Below are positions 6,997 to 15,200 of a stretch of DNA of 15,663 nucleotides, piece by piece. The DNA comes from an uncultured Clostridia bacterium. GTDB lineage: Bacteria; Bacillota; Dehalobacteriia; UBA4068; JAAVYR01. Location of the stretch: the NCBI GenBank assembly GCA_946562005.1, contig CAMNVD010000021.1, forward strand, positions 1-15,663. Direction: 5' to 3'. How positions within the stretch are numbered: position 1 is the first letter of the stretch; each line of letters opens with the position of its first letter. Below the pieces are notes generated by a model. It had not been told where the DNA came from, did not search any database, and worked only from the letters and a program-made list of their open reading frames with translations. The position numbers and the translations under genes are program-made.

Positions 6997-7428
6997 ATGA
7001 CAGAAAACAATGATGTATTTGAAGTAGAAATGGAAATGGAAGAAGATATTGCAGCTGCTGGTGGTCCTGGTGTGGTAAAAATCGCTAATGACGTTGTGGC
7101 TACCATTGCTGGTATGGCTGCTAGTGAAGTGCCTGGTGTTGCCGGCATGAGTGGTGGTTTGGTTGGCGGTATCGCTGAAAAGCTGGGTAGAAAGAACCTT
7201 GGCAAAGGCATTAAAGTAGAAGTAAAGGAAGCTAGCGCTACCATTGAAATCTACATTATTGTAGAATATGGTGTGAAAATCCAGGAAGTTGCTAAGAACA
7301 TCCAAGAAAGTGTTACTAGCGCTATCGAAAATATGACAGGTCTTGTAACTGATGCGGTAAACGTTTTCGTACAGGGGGTTTCTTTCCCGCAACCACAAAA
7401 AGAAGAAGTACCGGTTGTTGCTGAATAG
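6997..7428 (+). CDS. Asp23/Gls24 family envelope stress protein
   Basis: 143 residues. An acidic N-terminus (about 1-16) is followed by the Asp23/Gls24 domain (about 23-130), with VVKIANDVVATIAGMAASEVPGVAGM-type spacing and the IEIYIIVEYGVKIQEVAKNIQ core (landmark residues about 84-104). Asp23 proteins are abundant soluble proteins tethered below the membrane by AmaP in staphylococci and linked to envelope stress. AAGGAGG at 6982-6988 is a near-perfect ribosome site and the promoter is strong, both consistent with high expression. The next two genes are its usual partners. The exact role in anaerobes is not established. Confidence 0.93.
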   Translation: MTENNDVFEVEMEMEEDIAAAGGPGVVKIANDVVATIAGMAASEVPGVAGMSGGLVGGIAEKLGRKNLGKGIKVEVKEASATIEIYIIVEYGVKIQEVAKNIQESVTSAIENMTGLVTDAVNVFVQGVSFPQPQKEEVPVVAE

Positions 7429-7437
7429 TCTTTTTCT

Positions 7438-7474
7438 GCCCCGGAAAAGCTTGGTCTTTGCCGGGGCTGTTTTA
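7438..7474 (+). terminator. GC-rich hairpin between asp23 and amaP, probable partial terminator
   Basis: GCCCCGG (7438-7444) pairs with CCGGGGC (7461-7467), with a further AAAG/CTTT pairing inside the loop. The tail is TGTTTTA, a short and interrupted T run. It starts 9 nt after the asp23 stop. The stem is strong but the tail is poor and amaP has no clear promoter of its own. Partial termination or 3'-end stabilisation of an asp23 message is therefore more likely than full termination. Confidence 0.7.
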
Positions 7475-7508
7475 CATTATCTGATGGGGTTAAGAGGAGG
7501 AATGAATT

Positions 7509-8213
7509 GTGCGTTTAATAGATAAACTATTATTTTTACTATTAGCATTATGTTTTACTGCGTTCGGCATTCTCATGATATACAGCGTGTTAAATGCACA
7601 GATGATGATTGATTTAGTCGAAGATTTACTGTTACATAATCAGTGGCTCGTGGTAATCGCTGGGGCTGTGATGGCCTTTATCGGTATTTTCCTGGTATTG
7701 AATATGCTCTTTACGAAGAAAGAAAAAATTGCCAAAGTATCTGGCAACGATATCGGTCAGGTGACTATGAGCATGGAAGCCATCGAAAGCATGATTAACC
7801 GTACGGTATCTAATATCAGCGGTATCAAAGAAGTAAGTCCTAAACTAAAAATTGTCGGGGATAAGGTGGCTATCTGTTTGCATATCACGGTACAATCTGA
7901 TATGATTGTACCAGAATTGGGTACGACTATCCAAAAGGCAGTAAAAGAAGATTTAGAAACCATGGCGGGGGTTGCCATTGCAGAGATTAAAGTGTTGGTT
8001 TCTTCTGTAGATGGGGGAGCGGGCAGCAAAGGCAGCAAGCCTCATATGCCTAGCTTCAAAAAGGCTGATAAACAGGAGCAGACAGAAGATGGAAAGACAC
8101 AAAAAACTGTAGTTGCTGTTGCAACAGAATCTGTAGAAGCAGAAATCGTAACAGAAGAAAAAGCAGCAGAAACATTGCAGGCAGAGGAAGAAAAAGCAGC
8201 TGTTTCAGAATAA
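7509..8213 (+). CDS. amaP: Alkaline shock response membrane anchor AmaP
   Basis: 234 residues: two membrane segments (about 7-29 and 45-68), an Asp23-like domain (about 78-166), then a charged low-complexity tail (about 170-234) rich in Glu, Lys and Ala. AmaP anchors Asp23 at the membrane in Staphylococcus aureus. The order asp23-amaP-DUF2273 supports the name. The start is GTG 7509, with AGAGGAGG at 7493-7500. The acidic tail is longer than expected for a plain anchor and may be a flexible protein-contact region; that is inference. Confidence 0.88.
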   Translation: MRLIDKLLFLLLALCFTAFGILMIYSVLNAQMMIDLVEDLLLHNQWLVVIAGAVMAFIGIFLVLNMLFTKKEKIAKVSGNDIGQVTMSMEAIESMINRTVSNISGIKEVSPKLKIVGDKVAICLHITVQSDMIVPELGTTIQKAVKEDLETMAGVAIAEIKVLVSSVDGGAGSKGSKPHMPSFKKADKQEQTEDGKTQKTVVAVATESVEAEIVTEEKAAETLQAEEEKAAVSE

Positions 8214-8232
8214 ATAGAAAGAGGCTGATAAC

Positions 8233-8469
8233 ATGGCGGGTATAAGGGCATTCTTTGCCAGAATGTGGGAAGAGCGTCGTGGCGCTACAGTAGGGATTAT
8301 TATTGGAGTTTCTGTAGCTGCTGTCATATTGATCTTTGGGTTTTGGCAGTCTGTTTTTCTGATGCTTTCGGGCTTGATTGGTTTTGCTATTGGTGCGAGG
8401 ATTGATAGCAAAGAAAATTTTCAAAAGATGATGAATCGTATTTTTGGCGATAGTGAAATGATGAATTAG
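8233..8469 (+). CDS. DUF2273 small membrane protein
   Basis: 78 residues. A basic N-terminus with WEERRGATVG (13-22) is followed by two hydrophobic segments (about 20-38 and 40-55) and a polar tail. This is the DUF2273 pattern, whose members usually sit beside asp23 and amaP. The function is unknown; a membrane role with AmaP is inferred from the neighbours. It starts 20 nt after amaP with an AGAGG site. One of only two GATC tetramers in the window lies here (8331-8334). Confidence 0.88.
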   Translation: MAGIRAFFARMWEERRGATVGIIIGVSVAAVILIFGFWQSVFLMLSGLIGFAIGARIDSKENFQKMMNRIFGDSEMMN

Positions 8470-8518
8470 CGGTACTTATCGGACCAGTGGGGAAGGATAG
8501 ATTAGGGAGGATTTTGTT

Positions 8519-8932
8519 TTGAGTAGAAGCGCAGCTAGAAAAACAGCTTTGCAGATGATTTTCCAAATGGATGTAGGAAAAAATGAGTGGGAAATGGCCT
8601 TGCATACGCTGGAAGAAAAAGAGTTAGCAGAAGATGACGCCGCCTTTGCTTTGCACTTAGCAGAAGGTGTATTGGCAAAGCAAACAGAAATTGACTCCTG
8701 TATCCAAAAAGAATCTACTCAATGGTCTTTGGAACGGATGGCTAATGTAGATAAAAGTATTTTGCGGTTAGCCATTTATGAGCTGATGGCTTATCCTGAC
8801 ACGGCAAAAAATATTGTTATCAATGAAGCCATAGAGTTAGCGAAAACATTTAGCACGGCTGAGTCGGGTGCTTTTGTTAATGGGGTATTGGACAAGGTAG
8901 CAAGTGTATTAAGTGAGGAAAAAATCGGATGA
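8519..8932 (+). CDS. nusB: Transcription antitermination factor NusB
   Basis: 137 residues, an all-helical protein that binds boxA RNA with NusE (ribosomal protein uS10) to prevent early termination in rRNA operons. The N-terminal SRSAARKTALQMIFQMD (Arg-rich helix) and the IL(R)LAIYELM plus VINEAIELAKTFSTAESGAFVNGVLD signatures (residues about 82-127) are intact. The start is TTG 8519, preceded by AGGGAGG at 8504-8510; it gives the usual short MSR opening. The final ATGA overlaps the next gene by 4 nt, so the two are translated together. Confidence 0.96.
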   Translation: MSRSAARKTALQMIFQMDVGKNEWEMALHTLEEKELAEDDAAFALHLAEGVLAKQTEIDSCIQKESTQWSLERMANVDKSILRLAIYELMAYPDTAKNIVINEAIELAKTFSTAESGAFVNGVLDKVASVLSEEKIG

Positions 8933-9897
8933 TTTTAGGTATTGATACCAGTTGTTACACTACATCGGTGGCGCTTGTTACCGCTAGCGGGGAGCTTATC
9001 TCCCAACAGCGGCAAATCTTGCCGGTGCAAAAAGGAAATCGAGGGTTGTCCCAATCAGAGGCACTGTTTTATCATATAAAACAGTTGCCTTCTTTATATC
9101 GGGCATTATTAGCGGAGGCTGGTAAGCAAGGCGTTTCCTCTGGGCAAATCAAGCTAGTGTGTGTTTCTGACCGGCCTCGTCCTCAAGAAGAATCTTATAT
9201 GCCGGTATTTTTAGGGGGGAAAGCATTTGCTCAGGTTGTTGCTGAAACCCTTGGTGTGCCGCTGCATTTGACCACTCATCAAGAAGGACACATCTTAGCA
9301 GGGGTATGGTCTACTGGTATTTCAGTAGAAAAACTTTTTTTAGCGGTGCATCTTTCTGGTGGAACGACAGAAATCCTCTTGGTACGCTGGACAGTAGATG
9401 GTTTGCAGATAGAAAAAGTTGGCGGCAGTATAGACATTGCCGCAGGGCAAATGGTAGACCGGGTAGGTGTGGCACTGGGAATGCAGTTCCCTGCCGGGCG
9501 GGAACTGGACGCTTTTACTTATGAAGAGGAGAAGGCTGAAGGTTTCGTACAAAACTTCTCTTATGAAAAAGGCTATTTTTCATTGTCAGGACCGGAAAGC
9601 GATTTGCAGCGGAAAATTGCCCAAGGGGTGTCTCCCTTGATGGTAGGGAAAACGGTGTGGATTACCATTGGCAGAGCTTTGGCAAAAAGCCTTTCGGAAC
9701 TGGGAGAAGTTTACCAATGTGAACAAGTGCTTCTAGTAGGCGGTGTGGCGGGCAGTAAGAATTTGCAGGCGCATTTGCCGCAGTTGTTGCCACAGTTGCA
9801 GTTGTTTTTCTGCGATGGTGCATATAGCGGTGATAACAGCGTCGGCGTAGCCCTTGCTGGAAAATATTTTATCCTGGACAAAATGTCGAATTCTTGA
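8929..9897 (+). CDS. Divergent TsaD/Kae1-family protein (O-sialoglycoprotein endopeptidase-like)
   Basis: 322 residues with the ASKHA (actin-like ATPase) fold of TsaD, the tRNA threonylcarbamoyladenosine subunit. It keeps the metal ligands: HQEGH (H117, H121), and D302 in SGDNSVG, matching His111, His115 and Asp300 of E. coli TsaD. It differs from true TsaD in signature regions: IDTSCYTTSVAL instead of the IETSCDETG type, HLSGGTTEI instead of VSGGHTQ, and YFSLSGPES instead of FSFSGLKT. It is therefore most likely a paralog, with the standard tsaD elsewhere in the genome. Clostridia often carry such a copy next to nusB. Its substrate is unknown; the endopeptidase name is historical. It overlaps nusB by 4 nt. 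Confidence 0.85.
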   Translation: MILGIDTSCYTTSVALVTASGELISQQRQILPVQKGNRGLSQSEALFYHIKQLPSLYRALLAEAGKQGVSSGQIKLVCVSDRPRPQEESYMPVFLGGKAFAQVVAETLGVPLHLTTHQEGHILAGVWSTGISVEKLFLAVHLSGGTTEILLVRWTVDGLQIEKVGGSIDIAAGQMVDRVGVALGMQFPAGRELDAFTYEEEKAEGFVQNFSYEKGYFSLSGPESDLQRKIAQGVSPLMVGKTVWITIGRALAKSLSELGEVYQCEQVLLVGGVAGSKNLQAHLPQLLPQLQLFFCDGAYSGDNSVGVALAGKYFILDKMSNS

Positions 9898-9925
9898 TAA
9901 CATTATTTAAATAAAAAACACATAT

Positions 9926-9957
9926 TGGATTTTGTAGCTGGTTACAAAATCCATTTT
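9926..9957 (+). terminator. Hairpin after the TsaD-like gene, probable weak terminator
   Basis: TGGATTTTGTA (9926-9936) pairs perfectly with TACAAAATCCA (9943-9953) around a 6-nt loop, followed by only four T residues. It separates nusB/tsaD-like from the stn genes. AT-rich DNA with TATATT (9962-9967) follows and could form a -10 for the stn operon, but no good -35 is visible. Confidence 0.6.
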
Positions 9958-9997
9958 ACTATATATTGTTTATGAAAATTTGAGGAGGAGATATACG

Positions 9998-10522
9998 ATG
10001 GTATGCCAATGTAAAAAAGGAGTATGCACCGCTGAAAAAGGACTAGACCTGGCGCCGGTAGCGGGCATTATTTCTCAATATGGAAAAGAACCTGGCAGTC
10101 TTATAACGATGCTGCAAAAGACACAGGATGTTTATGGGTATTTGCCGGCGGCGGCTTTGAGCATTATCTCCTCAGAAACAGGTATTCGTTTGGCGAAAAT
10201 CATGGGGGTTGCCTCTTTCTATACCCAGTTCCGCCTCAAGCCGGTAGGAAAATATCTCATTATGCTGTGTCAGGGGACGGCTTGTCATGTTAACGGTTCT
10301 AAGGATATTGAAGGGGCCATTGCGGAAGAACTGCAAATCCATGACGGAGAAACAACGGAAGACGGCTTGTTTACGCTGAATAATGTAGCGTGTCTTGGTT
10401 GCTGTAGCCTAGCGCCGGTGATGATGATAAATGGGGAAACCTATGGCAGACTTACTGGAGCGAAGGCGAAAGAAATCTTGCGGGACATTCGCAAAAAAGA
10501 ACAGGCAGGGGAGGTAGAGTAA
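9998..10522 (+). CDS. stnA: Electron-bifurcating transhydrogenase subunit A, NuoE/HydC-like
   Basis: 174 residues from ATG 9998, preceded by GAGGAGG at 9982-9988 (an in-frame TTG at 9980 is part of that site). The helical N-part and thioredoxin-like [2Fe-2S] domain of NuoE/HydC proteins are clear. The cluster ligands are C91 and C96 (CQGTAC) and C132 and C136 (CLGCC). The MGVASFYTQFRLKPVG stretch (69-84) is a family signature. The N-terminus has an extra CxCx4C (C3, C5, C10), not part of the usual set. Together with the next gene it forms the bifurcating core known from HydBC. The name Stn rests on the composition of the third gene, since NuoE-like subunits alone cannot separate hydrogenase, formate dehydrogenase and transhydrogenase. 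Confidence 0.8.
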   Translation: MVCQCKKGVCTAEKGLDLAPVAGIISQYGKEPGSLITMLQKTQDVYGYLPAAALSIISSETGIRLAKIMGVASFYTQFRLKPVGKYLIMLCQGTACHVNGSKDIEGAIAEELQIHDGETTEDGLFTLNNVACLGCCSLAPVMMINGETYGRLTGAKAKEILRDIRKKEQAGEVE

Positions 10523-12271
10523 ATGGAAATCAGAGTAGGTATGGGCAGCTGCGGTATGGCTGCCGGTGCAAAAAGAACCTGGGATGCTTTATCTCATCTT
10601 TGTCAGGGAAAAACAGATATCACATTATTGCAGGTAGGCTGTAATGGTATGTGTTTTGCAGAACCGCTGGTAGAAGTGATAGATGCCCAGGGAAGCGCTT
10701 ATCTTTATGGTAGGGTGGACGAAACGGCTGCGAAAGAAATATTTGAACAACATATTGCCGGTGGCATTGTTGCAGAGCAGTATCTGGTCTCTGAGGCGGA
10801 ACTGTCTTTTCTTACCAAACAAACTCGCATTGCTTTACGGAATTGTGGGGTTATCGACCCGGAAAATATTGAACATTATATAGCACGAGGCGGCTATGAA
10901 GGACTGAAAAAGGCTCTCTCCTTTGCGGATAAATCTGAAATCATAGAGACGGTAAAAACGGCTGGCCTTCGGGGCAGAGGGGGCGCAGGATTTCCTACTT
11001 GGTTCAAATGGCAGGCGGCAAAAAATAGCAAAGGTGAAGTAAAATACATTGTCTGCAATGCGGACGAAGGGGACCCTGGCGCCTTTATGGATAGAAGCCT
11101 TTTAGAAGGGGACCCTCATACTGTCATTGAAGGGATGATTATTGCAGGGGTTGCCATTGGGGCTAAAGAAGGCATCTTCTATGTGCGGGCAGAGTACCCA
11201 GTGGCTATCAAAAGATTAGAAATCGCTATCAAACAGGCGGAAGAAGCAGGCTTTTTAGGTGAGCATATTTTAGGAACAGAATTTTCCTTTTCTCTGCGGA
11301 TTAAAGCAGGGGCAGGCGCCTTCGTCTGTGGGGAGGAAACGGCGCTTCTCGCTTCTCTGGAAGGAGAGCGGGGTATGCCTCGCTTGAAGCCGCCTTTCCC
11401 AGCGGAGCGGGGCTACTGGCAAAAGCCGTCTAACATCAACAATGTAGAAACCTATGCCAACGTGCCATGGATTCTTGCTAATGGAGGAGCGGCCTATGCT
11501 GCTATGGGCACGGAAAAAAGCAAAGGCACTAAAGTATTTGCCCTGGCAGGGAAAATCAAGCGAGGGGGCCTAGTGGAGGTGCCCATGGGGATTACCCTGC
11601 GGCAAGTGGTCTTTGACATCGGCGGCGGCATCCAGGGGGATAAAGCTATTAAAGGTGTGCAAATGGGCGGTCCTTCCGGCGGCTGTATCCCAGAAAGCTT
11701 ACTGGATACTCCTATCGACTATGATTCAATTATGCAAACGGGGGCTATTATGGGTTCTGGCGGTATGATTGTTATGGATGAGACTACTTGCATGGTCAAT
11801 ATGGCTCAATTTTTCATGGACTTTACCCAGAAGGAGTCCTGTGGAAAATGCACCCACTGCCGCATTGGCACTACCAGAATGCTGGAAATTTTAAACCGCA
11901 TCGTGGCGGGGGAAGGAAAAGATGGAGATATCGAGCTCTTAGTAGACTTAGCGAATGCCATTAAAGACGGGGCTTTGTGCGGTCTGGGAAACTCTGCGCC
12001 TAACCCGGTGCTCAGTACCATTCGTTATTTCCGTGATGAATACGAAGCCCATATTCAGGGAAAAACTTGCCCTGCAAAACAATGTAAAGATTTATTAACC
12101 TACGAGATCAAACAGGATAAATGTACGGGCTGTACCCTTTGTGCATTAAAATGCCCGGTAAAAGCCATTATCGGGGAAAAGAAACAGCCTCATATCATTC
12201 ATCAAGATATTTGCACCAAATGCGGAAATTGTTTCACCGTATGCCGCTTTGGCGCTGTGGAAGTAAAGTAG
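10523..12271 (+). CDS. stnB: Electron-bifurcating transhydrogenase subunit B, NuoF/HydB-like flavoprotein
   Basis: 582 residues, starting on the base after the stnA stop. Domain order: a thioredoxin-like Fe-S domain (1-90) with C10, C40 and C44, where the first Cys of the usual NuoE-type quartet is not seen; an NADH/FMN domain with GLRGRGGAGFPTWFKW (148-163) and CNADEGDPGAFMD (178-190); the NuoF [4Fe-4S] site C440, C443, C446 and C486; and a C-terminal two-cluster ferredoxin domain (C534, C537, C540, C544; C564, C567, C570, C574). This is the HydB/HndC architecture. In HydABC and Stn the FMN site is where NADH and ferredoxin chemistry are coupled. The second GATC of the window is at 12106-12109. 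Confidence 0.85.
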   Translation: MEIRVGMGSCGMAAGAKRTWDALSHLCQGKTDITLLQVGCNGMCFAEPLVEVIDAQGSAYLYGRVDETAAKEIFEQHIAGGIVAEQYLVSEAELSFLTKQTRIALRNCGVIDPENIEHYIARGGYEGLKKALSFADKSEIIETVKTAGLRGRGGAGFPTWFKWQAAKNSKGEVKYIVCNADEGDPGAFMDRSLLEGDPHTVIEGMIIAGVAIGAKEGIFYVRAEYPVAIKRLEIAIKQAEEAGFLGEHILGTEFSFSLRIKAGAGAFVCGEETALLASLEGERGMPRLKPPFPAERGYWQKPSNINNVETYANVPWILANGGAAYAAMGTEKSKGTKVFALAGKIKRGGLVEVPMGITLRQVVFDIGGGIQGDKAIKGVQMGGPSGGCIPESLLDTPIDYDSIMQTGAIMGSGGMIVMDETTCMVNMAQFFMDFTQKESCGKCTHCRIGTTRMLEILNRIVAGEGKDGDIELLVDLANAIKDGALCGLGNSAPNPVLSTIRYFRDEYEAHIQGKTCPAKQCKDLLTYEIKQDKCTGCTLCALKCPVKAIIGEKKQPHIIHQDICTKCGNCFTVCRFGAVEVK

Positions 12272-12288
12272 AAGGGAGCGTGTAACCA

Positions 12289-15200
12289 ATGCTGAAAGTG
12301 AATATCAATGGCAGAGAACTGCTTGCTCATGAGGGGGATACCATCTTAGGTGTAGCGCTGGCTAATGGTATCGATATTCCAAACCTATGTCAGGATGGCC
12401 GGGTGGAAACCTATGGTGCCTGCGGGCTGTGTCTCGTAGAAGTAAATGGCGGAGGCAAGCTTCTCCGTGCCTGTGCGACCAAAGTAACAGATAATATGAT
12501 AATTTCCACCGAAACAGAGCGGGTGGTTGCAGCTAGAAAAATGGCTTTGGAAATGCTCCTTTCTGACCATGAAGGGGATTGTCGGCCTCCTTGCAGACAG
12601 GCTTGCCCGGGGGAGACGGATTGTCAAGGCTATGTAGGCCTTATTGCTAACGGTCATTATGCAGAAGCGTTAGAGCTCATTAAAGAAGATTTGCCATTGC
12701 CGGCATCTATCGGCAGAGTGTGTCCGCACCCATGTGAGGCTGCTTGTCGCCGTAAATTGGTAGAAGAACCAATTGCCATTGCTTGGCTGAAGCAATTTGC
12801 AGCAGATATGGATTTAGGTCGGGAGCATCCTTTCATCCCGGATGTGGCGGAATCAACTGGCAAACGGGTAGCTCTTATCGGGGCAGGGCCGGCAAGTCTG
12901 ACGGCGGCTTATTTCCTAGCAAAAGCCGGTCACACTGTCCACATCTATGAAATGATGCCTCAGGCTGGAGGTATGCTTCGCTATGGCATTCCCCAGTATC
13001 GTCTACCTAAAGATGTATTAGATGCTGAAATCGCTATTATCCAGGCTATGGGAGTAGAAATTTTTTATAACATGAAAATCGGCCAGGATGTAACCTTTGA
13101 CTATTTACGGAATCGCTATGATGCTGTCTTTGTTGGTATCGGCGCATGGCAAAGCAGTGCCTTAGGCTGTGACGGACAAGAGTTAACGGGCGTTATCGGC
13201 GGCATTGATTTCCTCCAAGATGTGGCTATGGAGCGTCCAGTCTCTCTTGGCAAACGGGTAGCTATTGTCGGCGGTGGTAACACGGCAATGGACGCTTGCC
13301 GCACTGCTGTGCGTATGGGGGCAGAGGAAGTTTATCTTATCTACCGCCGGACTAAAAGCGAAATGCCGGCAGAACCTATAGAACTCCAAGAGGCGGAAGA
13401 AGAAGGCGTTATCTTCAAACTCTTAGTATCCCCTATGGAAGTCTTAGGCGAAAATGGGAAAGTAACGGGTATCCGCCTGCAAAAAATGGAGCTGGGGGAA
13501 CCTGACGCTAGCGGCAGACGGAGCCCTGTGGCTATTCCTGGTGCTGAAGAAATTTTGGCGGTAGATACGGTTATCGCCGCTATCGGGCAGAGGGTAGTGC
13601 CCGATGGTTTGGATGGCTTAGAATTAACAGCAAAAAATACCATCGTTACAGATGTGGATAACTTTACTACCAATCTTCCCGGGGTATTTGCCGGCGGGGA
13701 TGGTATCAACCGAGGACCGGACATCGCTATCGCTGCTATTGGCCATGGGAAAAAAGCGGCTAGAAGCATTAACGCTTACCTGGCAGGTGAAGATTTAACG
13801 TTTACCAAGCCGTTTTTAGTAGAACGGAAAAATGTAACGGCGGAAGCTCTTGCCCATATAGAAAAGCAGTCTCGGGCAGAAATGCCTCATCTGGCAGCAG
13901 AGCATAGAAAAGAAAATTTCCGGGAAATCAATGAAGGCTTTACCGAGGCAGCTGCAATAGCAGAAGCAAACCGTTGTCTCAGCTGCGGCTGTATGTCTGT
14001 ATTTGACTGTAAGCTTTTAGAGTATGCTAATCGTTACCAGGTAGTGCCGGAAAAACTTTCTGGTGGTGAAGTGCATCATCGTCGGGAAAAAGACGACCAT
14101 CCTTTTATTGAGCGAAACATTGATAAATGTGTATTATGCGGCTTGTGCGTGCGGGTATGCGAAGAGGCTATGGGGGTAAATGCTATCGGTCTCTTAAATC
14201 GTGGCTTTGAGACTAGCGTGCAGCCGAGCTTTGAACGGAAACTGGCTGATACGGAATGTATCTCCTGCGGGCAGTGTGTGGCGCTGTGTCCTACGGGAGC
14301 CCTTGCTGTGCGGCAGCCTGGTGCAAAGCCGGTGCCGCTGGATACGGAGCGAATCGTGGAGAGTGTCTGCGGCTATTGCAGCGTGGGCTGTAAAGTACAG
14401 TACCATATGAAAGGGAATACTATTATTAAAGTAGTGCCTGCAAAAGATAATTTCCTTTGCGTGAAGGGGCGTTTTGGTCTGAACTGGCAGCCTGTCGCAG
14501 AACGGATTACCGAGCCTTTGCTTGCGGTAGACGGTGAATTGCAGGAAACGTATTATGATGACGCATTCCTGGCGATGACAAGAGAAATGCGGGCTATCCA
14601 AAGCGCCTATGGCAAAGAGAGCATAGCAATGTCTCTCTCTGGAAAATTAACTAATGAAGAAATCTTCCTAGCTAAGAAAGTCGCTAAACAACTGGGAATG
14701 GAAAACCAGCTGTATTCCAGTCAAGCGGGGAGCCAAGGCGTAGCTGAAATCATAGGGGACCCTATGCCAAAAAGTACTTTTGCGGAGCTGGAAACAACGG
14801 ACTTGATTGTCGCTTGCGGCTTGGATTTATTGCAAGAACCGGCAACATTGGTGCCTAAGATTCGCAAGGCCATAGCGCGGGGCGCAAAGCTTATTTTAGT
14901 GGATGACCGGAATACCTTAGCTGACCAATGGGCGGCGGCAAAATATGCGCCTGGTGATACTGTATCCTTCTGGTATCAAGTGGCAAAAGAGCTATTACAA
15001 GCTGGTGGTTTCTCGTTGCCTGATGGATTAAGGGTTGAATTAGAAAAGAAACTTGCTAAAGTGACAGTCGGAGCAGACGCCAAAGCATTTGCAGCGGAGT
15101 ATCTAGCTGCTAAAAACAGTATGTTCCTCCTAGGCGGTGCTAAAGTAAGCGACGCTGCCGGCAAGGCTATAGCAGCCATTACTGCTATGGCTAGGCACTT

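Noticed and set aside
6947..7000. A 17-codon frame (TTG start, GAGG upstream) ending in an overlap with the asp23 start, possible leader peptide.
   Set aside because: Its second half is the asp23 ribosome site, the start is TTG, and nothing supports translation beyond chance.
6694..7398. A 234-codon minus-strand frame across spoIIIAH, the gap and asp23.
   Set aside because: It is antisense to two well-supported genes and to a perfect promoter, with no recognisable domain.
9932..9947. Rex operator for the stn genes (TTGT...ACAA).
   Set aside because: Rex sites have 10 nt between the TTGT and ACAA arms; here there are 8, and the inner bases do not fit.
9998..12271. Part of an electron-bifurcating [FeFe] hydrogenase (HydABC).
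   Set aside because: NuoE- and NuoF-like subunits fit, but no H-cluster motifs (such as TSCSPGW-type or FTSCCPxW-type) occur in the third gene within the window.
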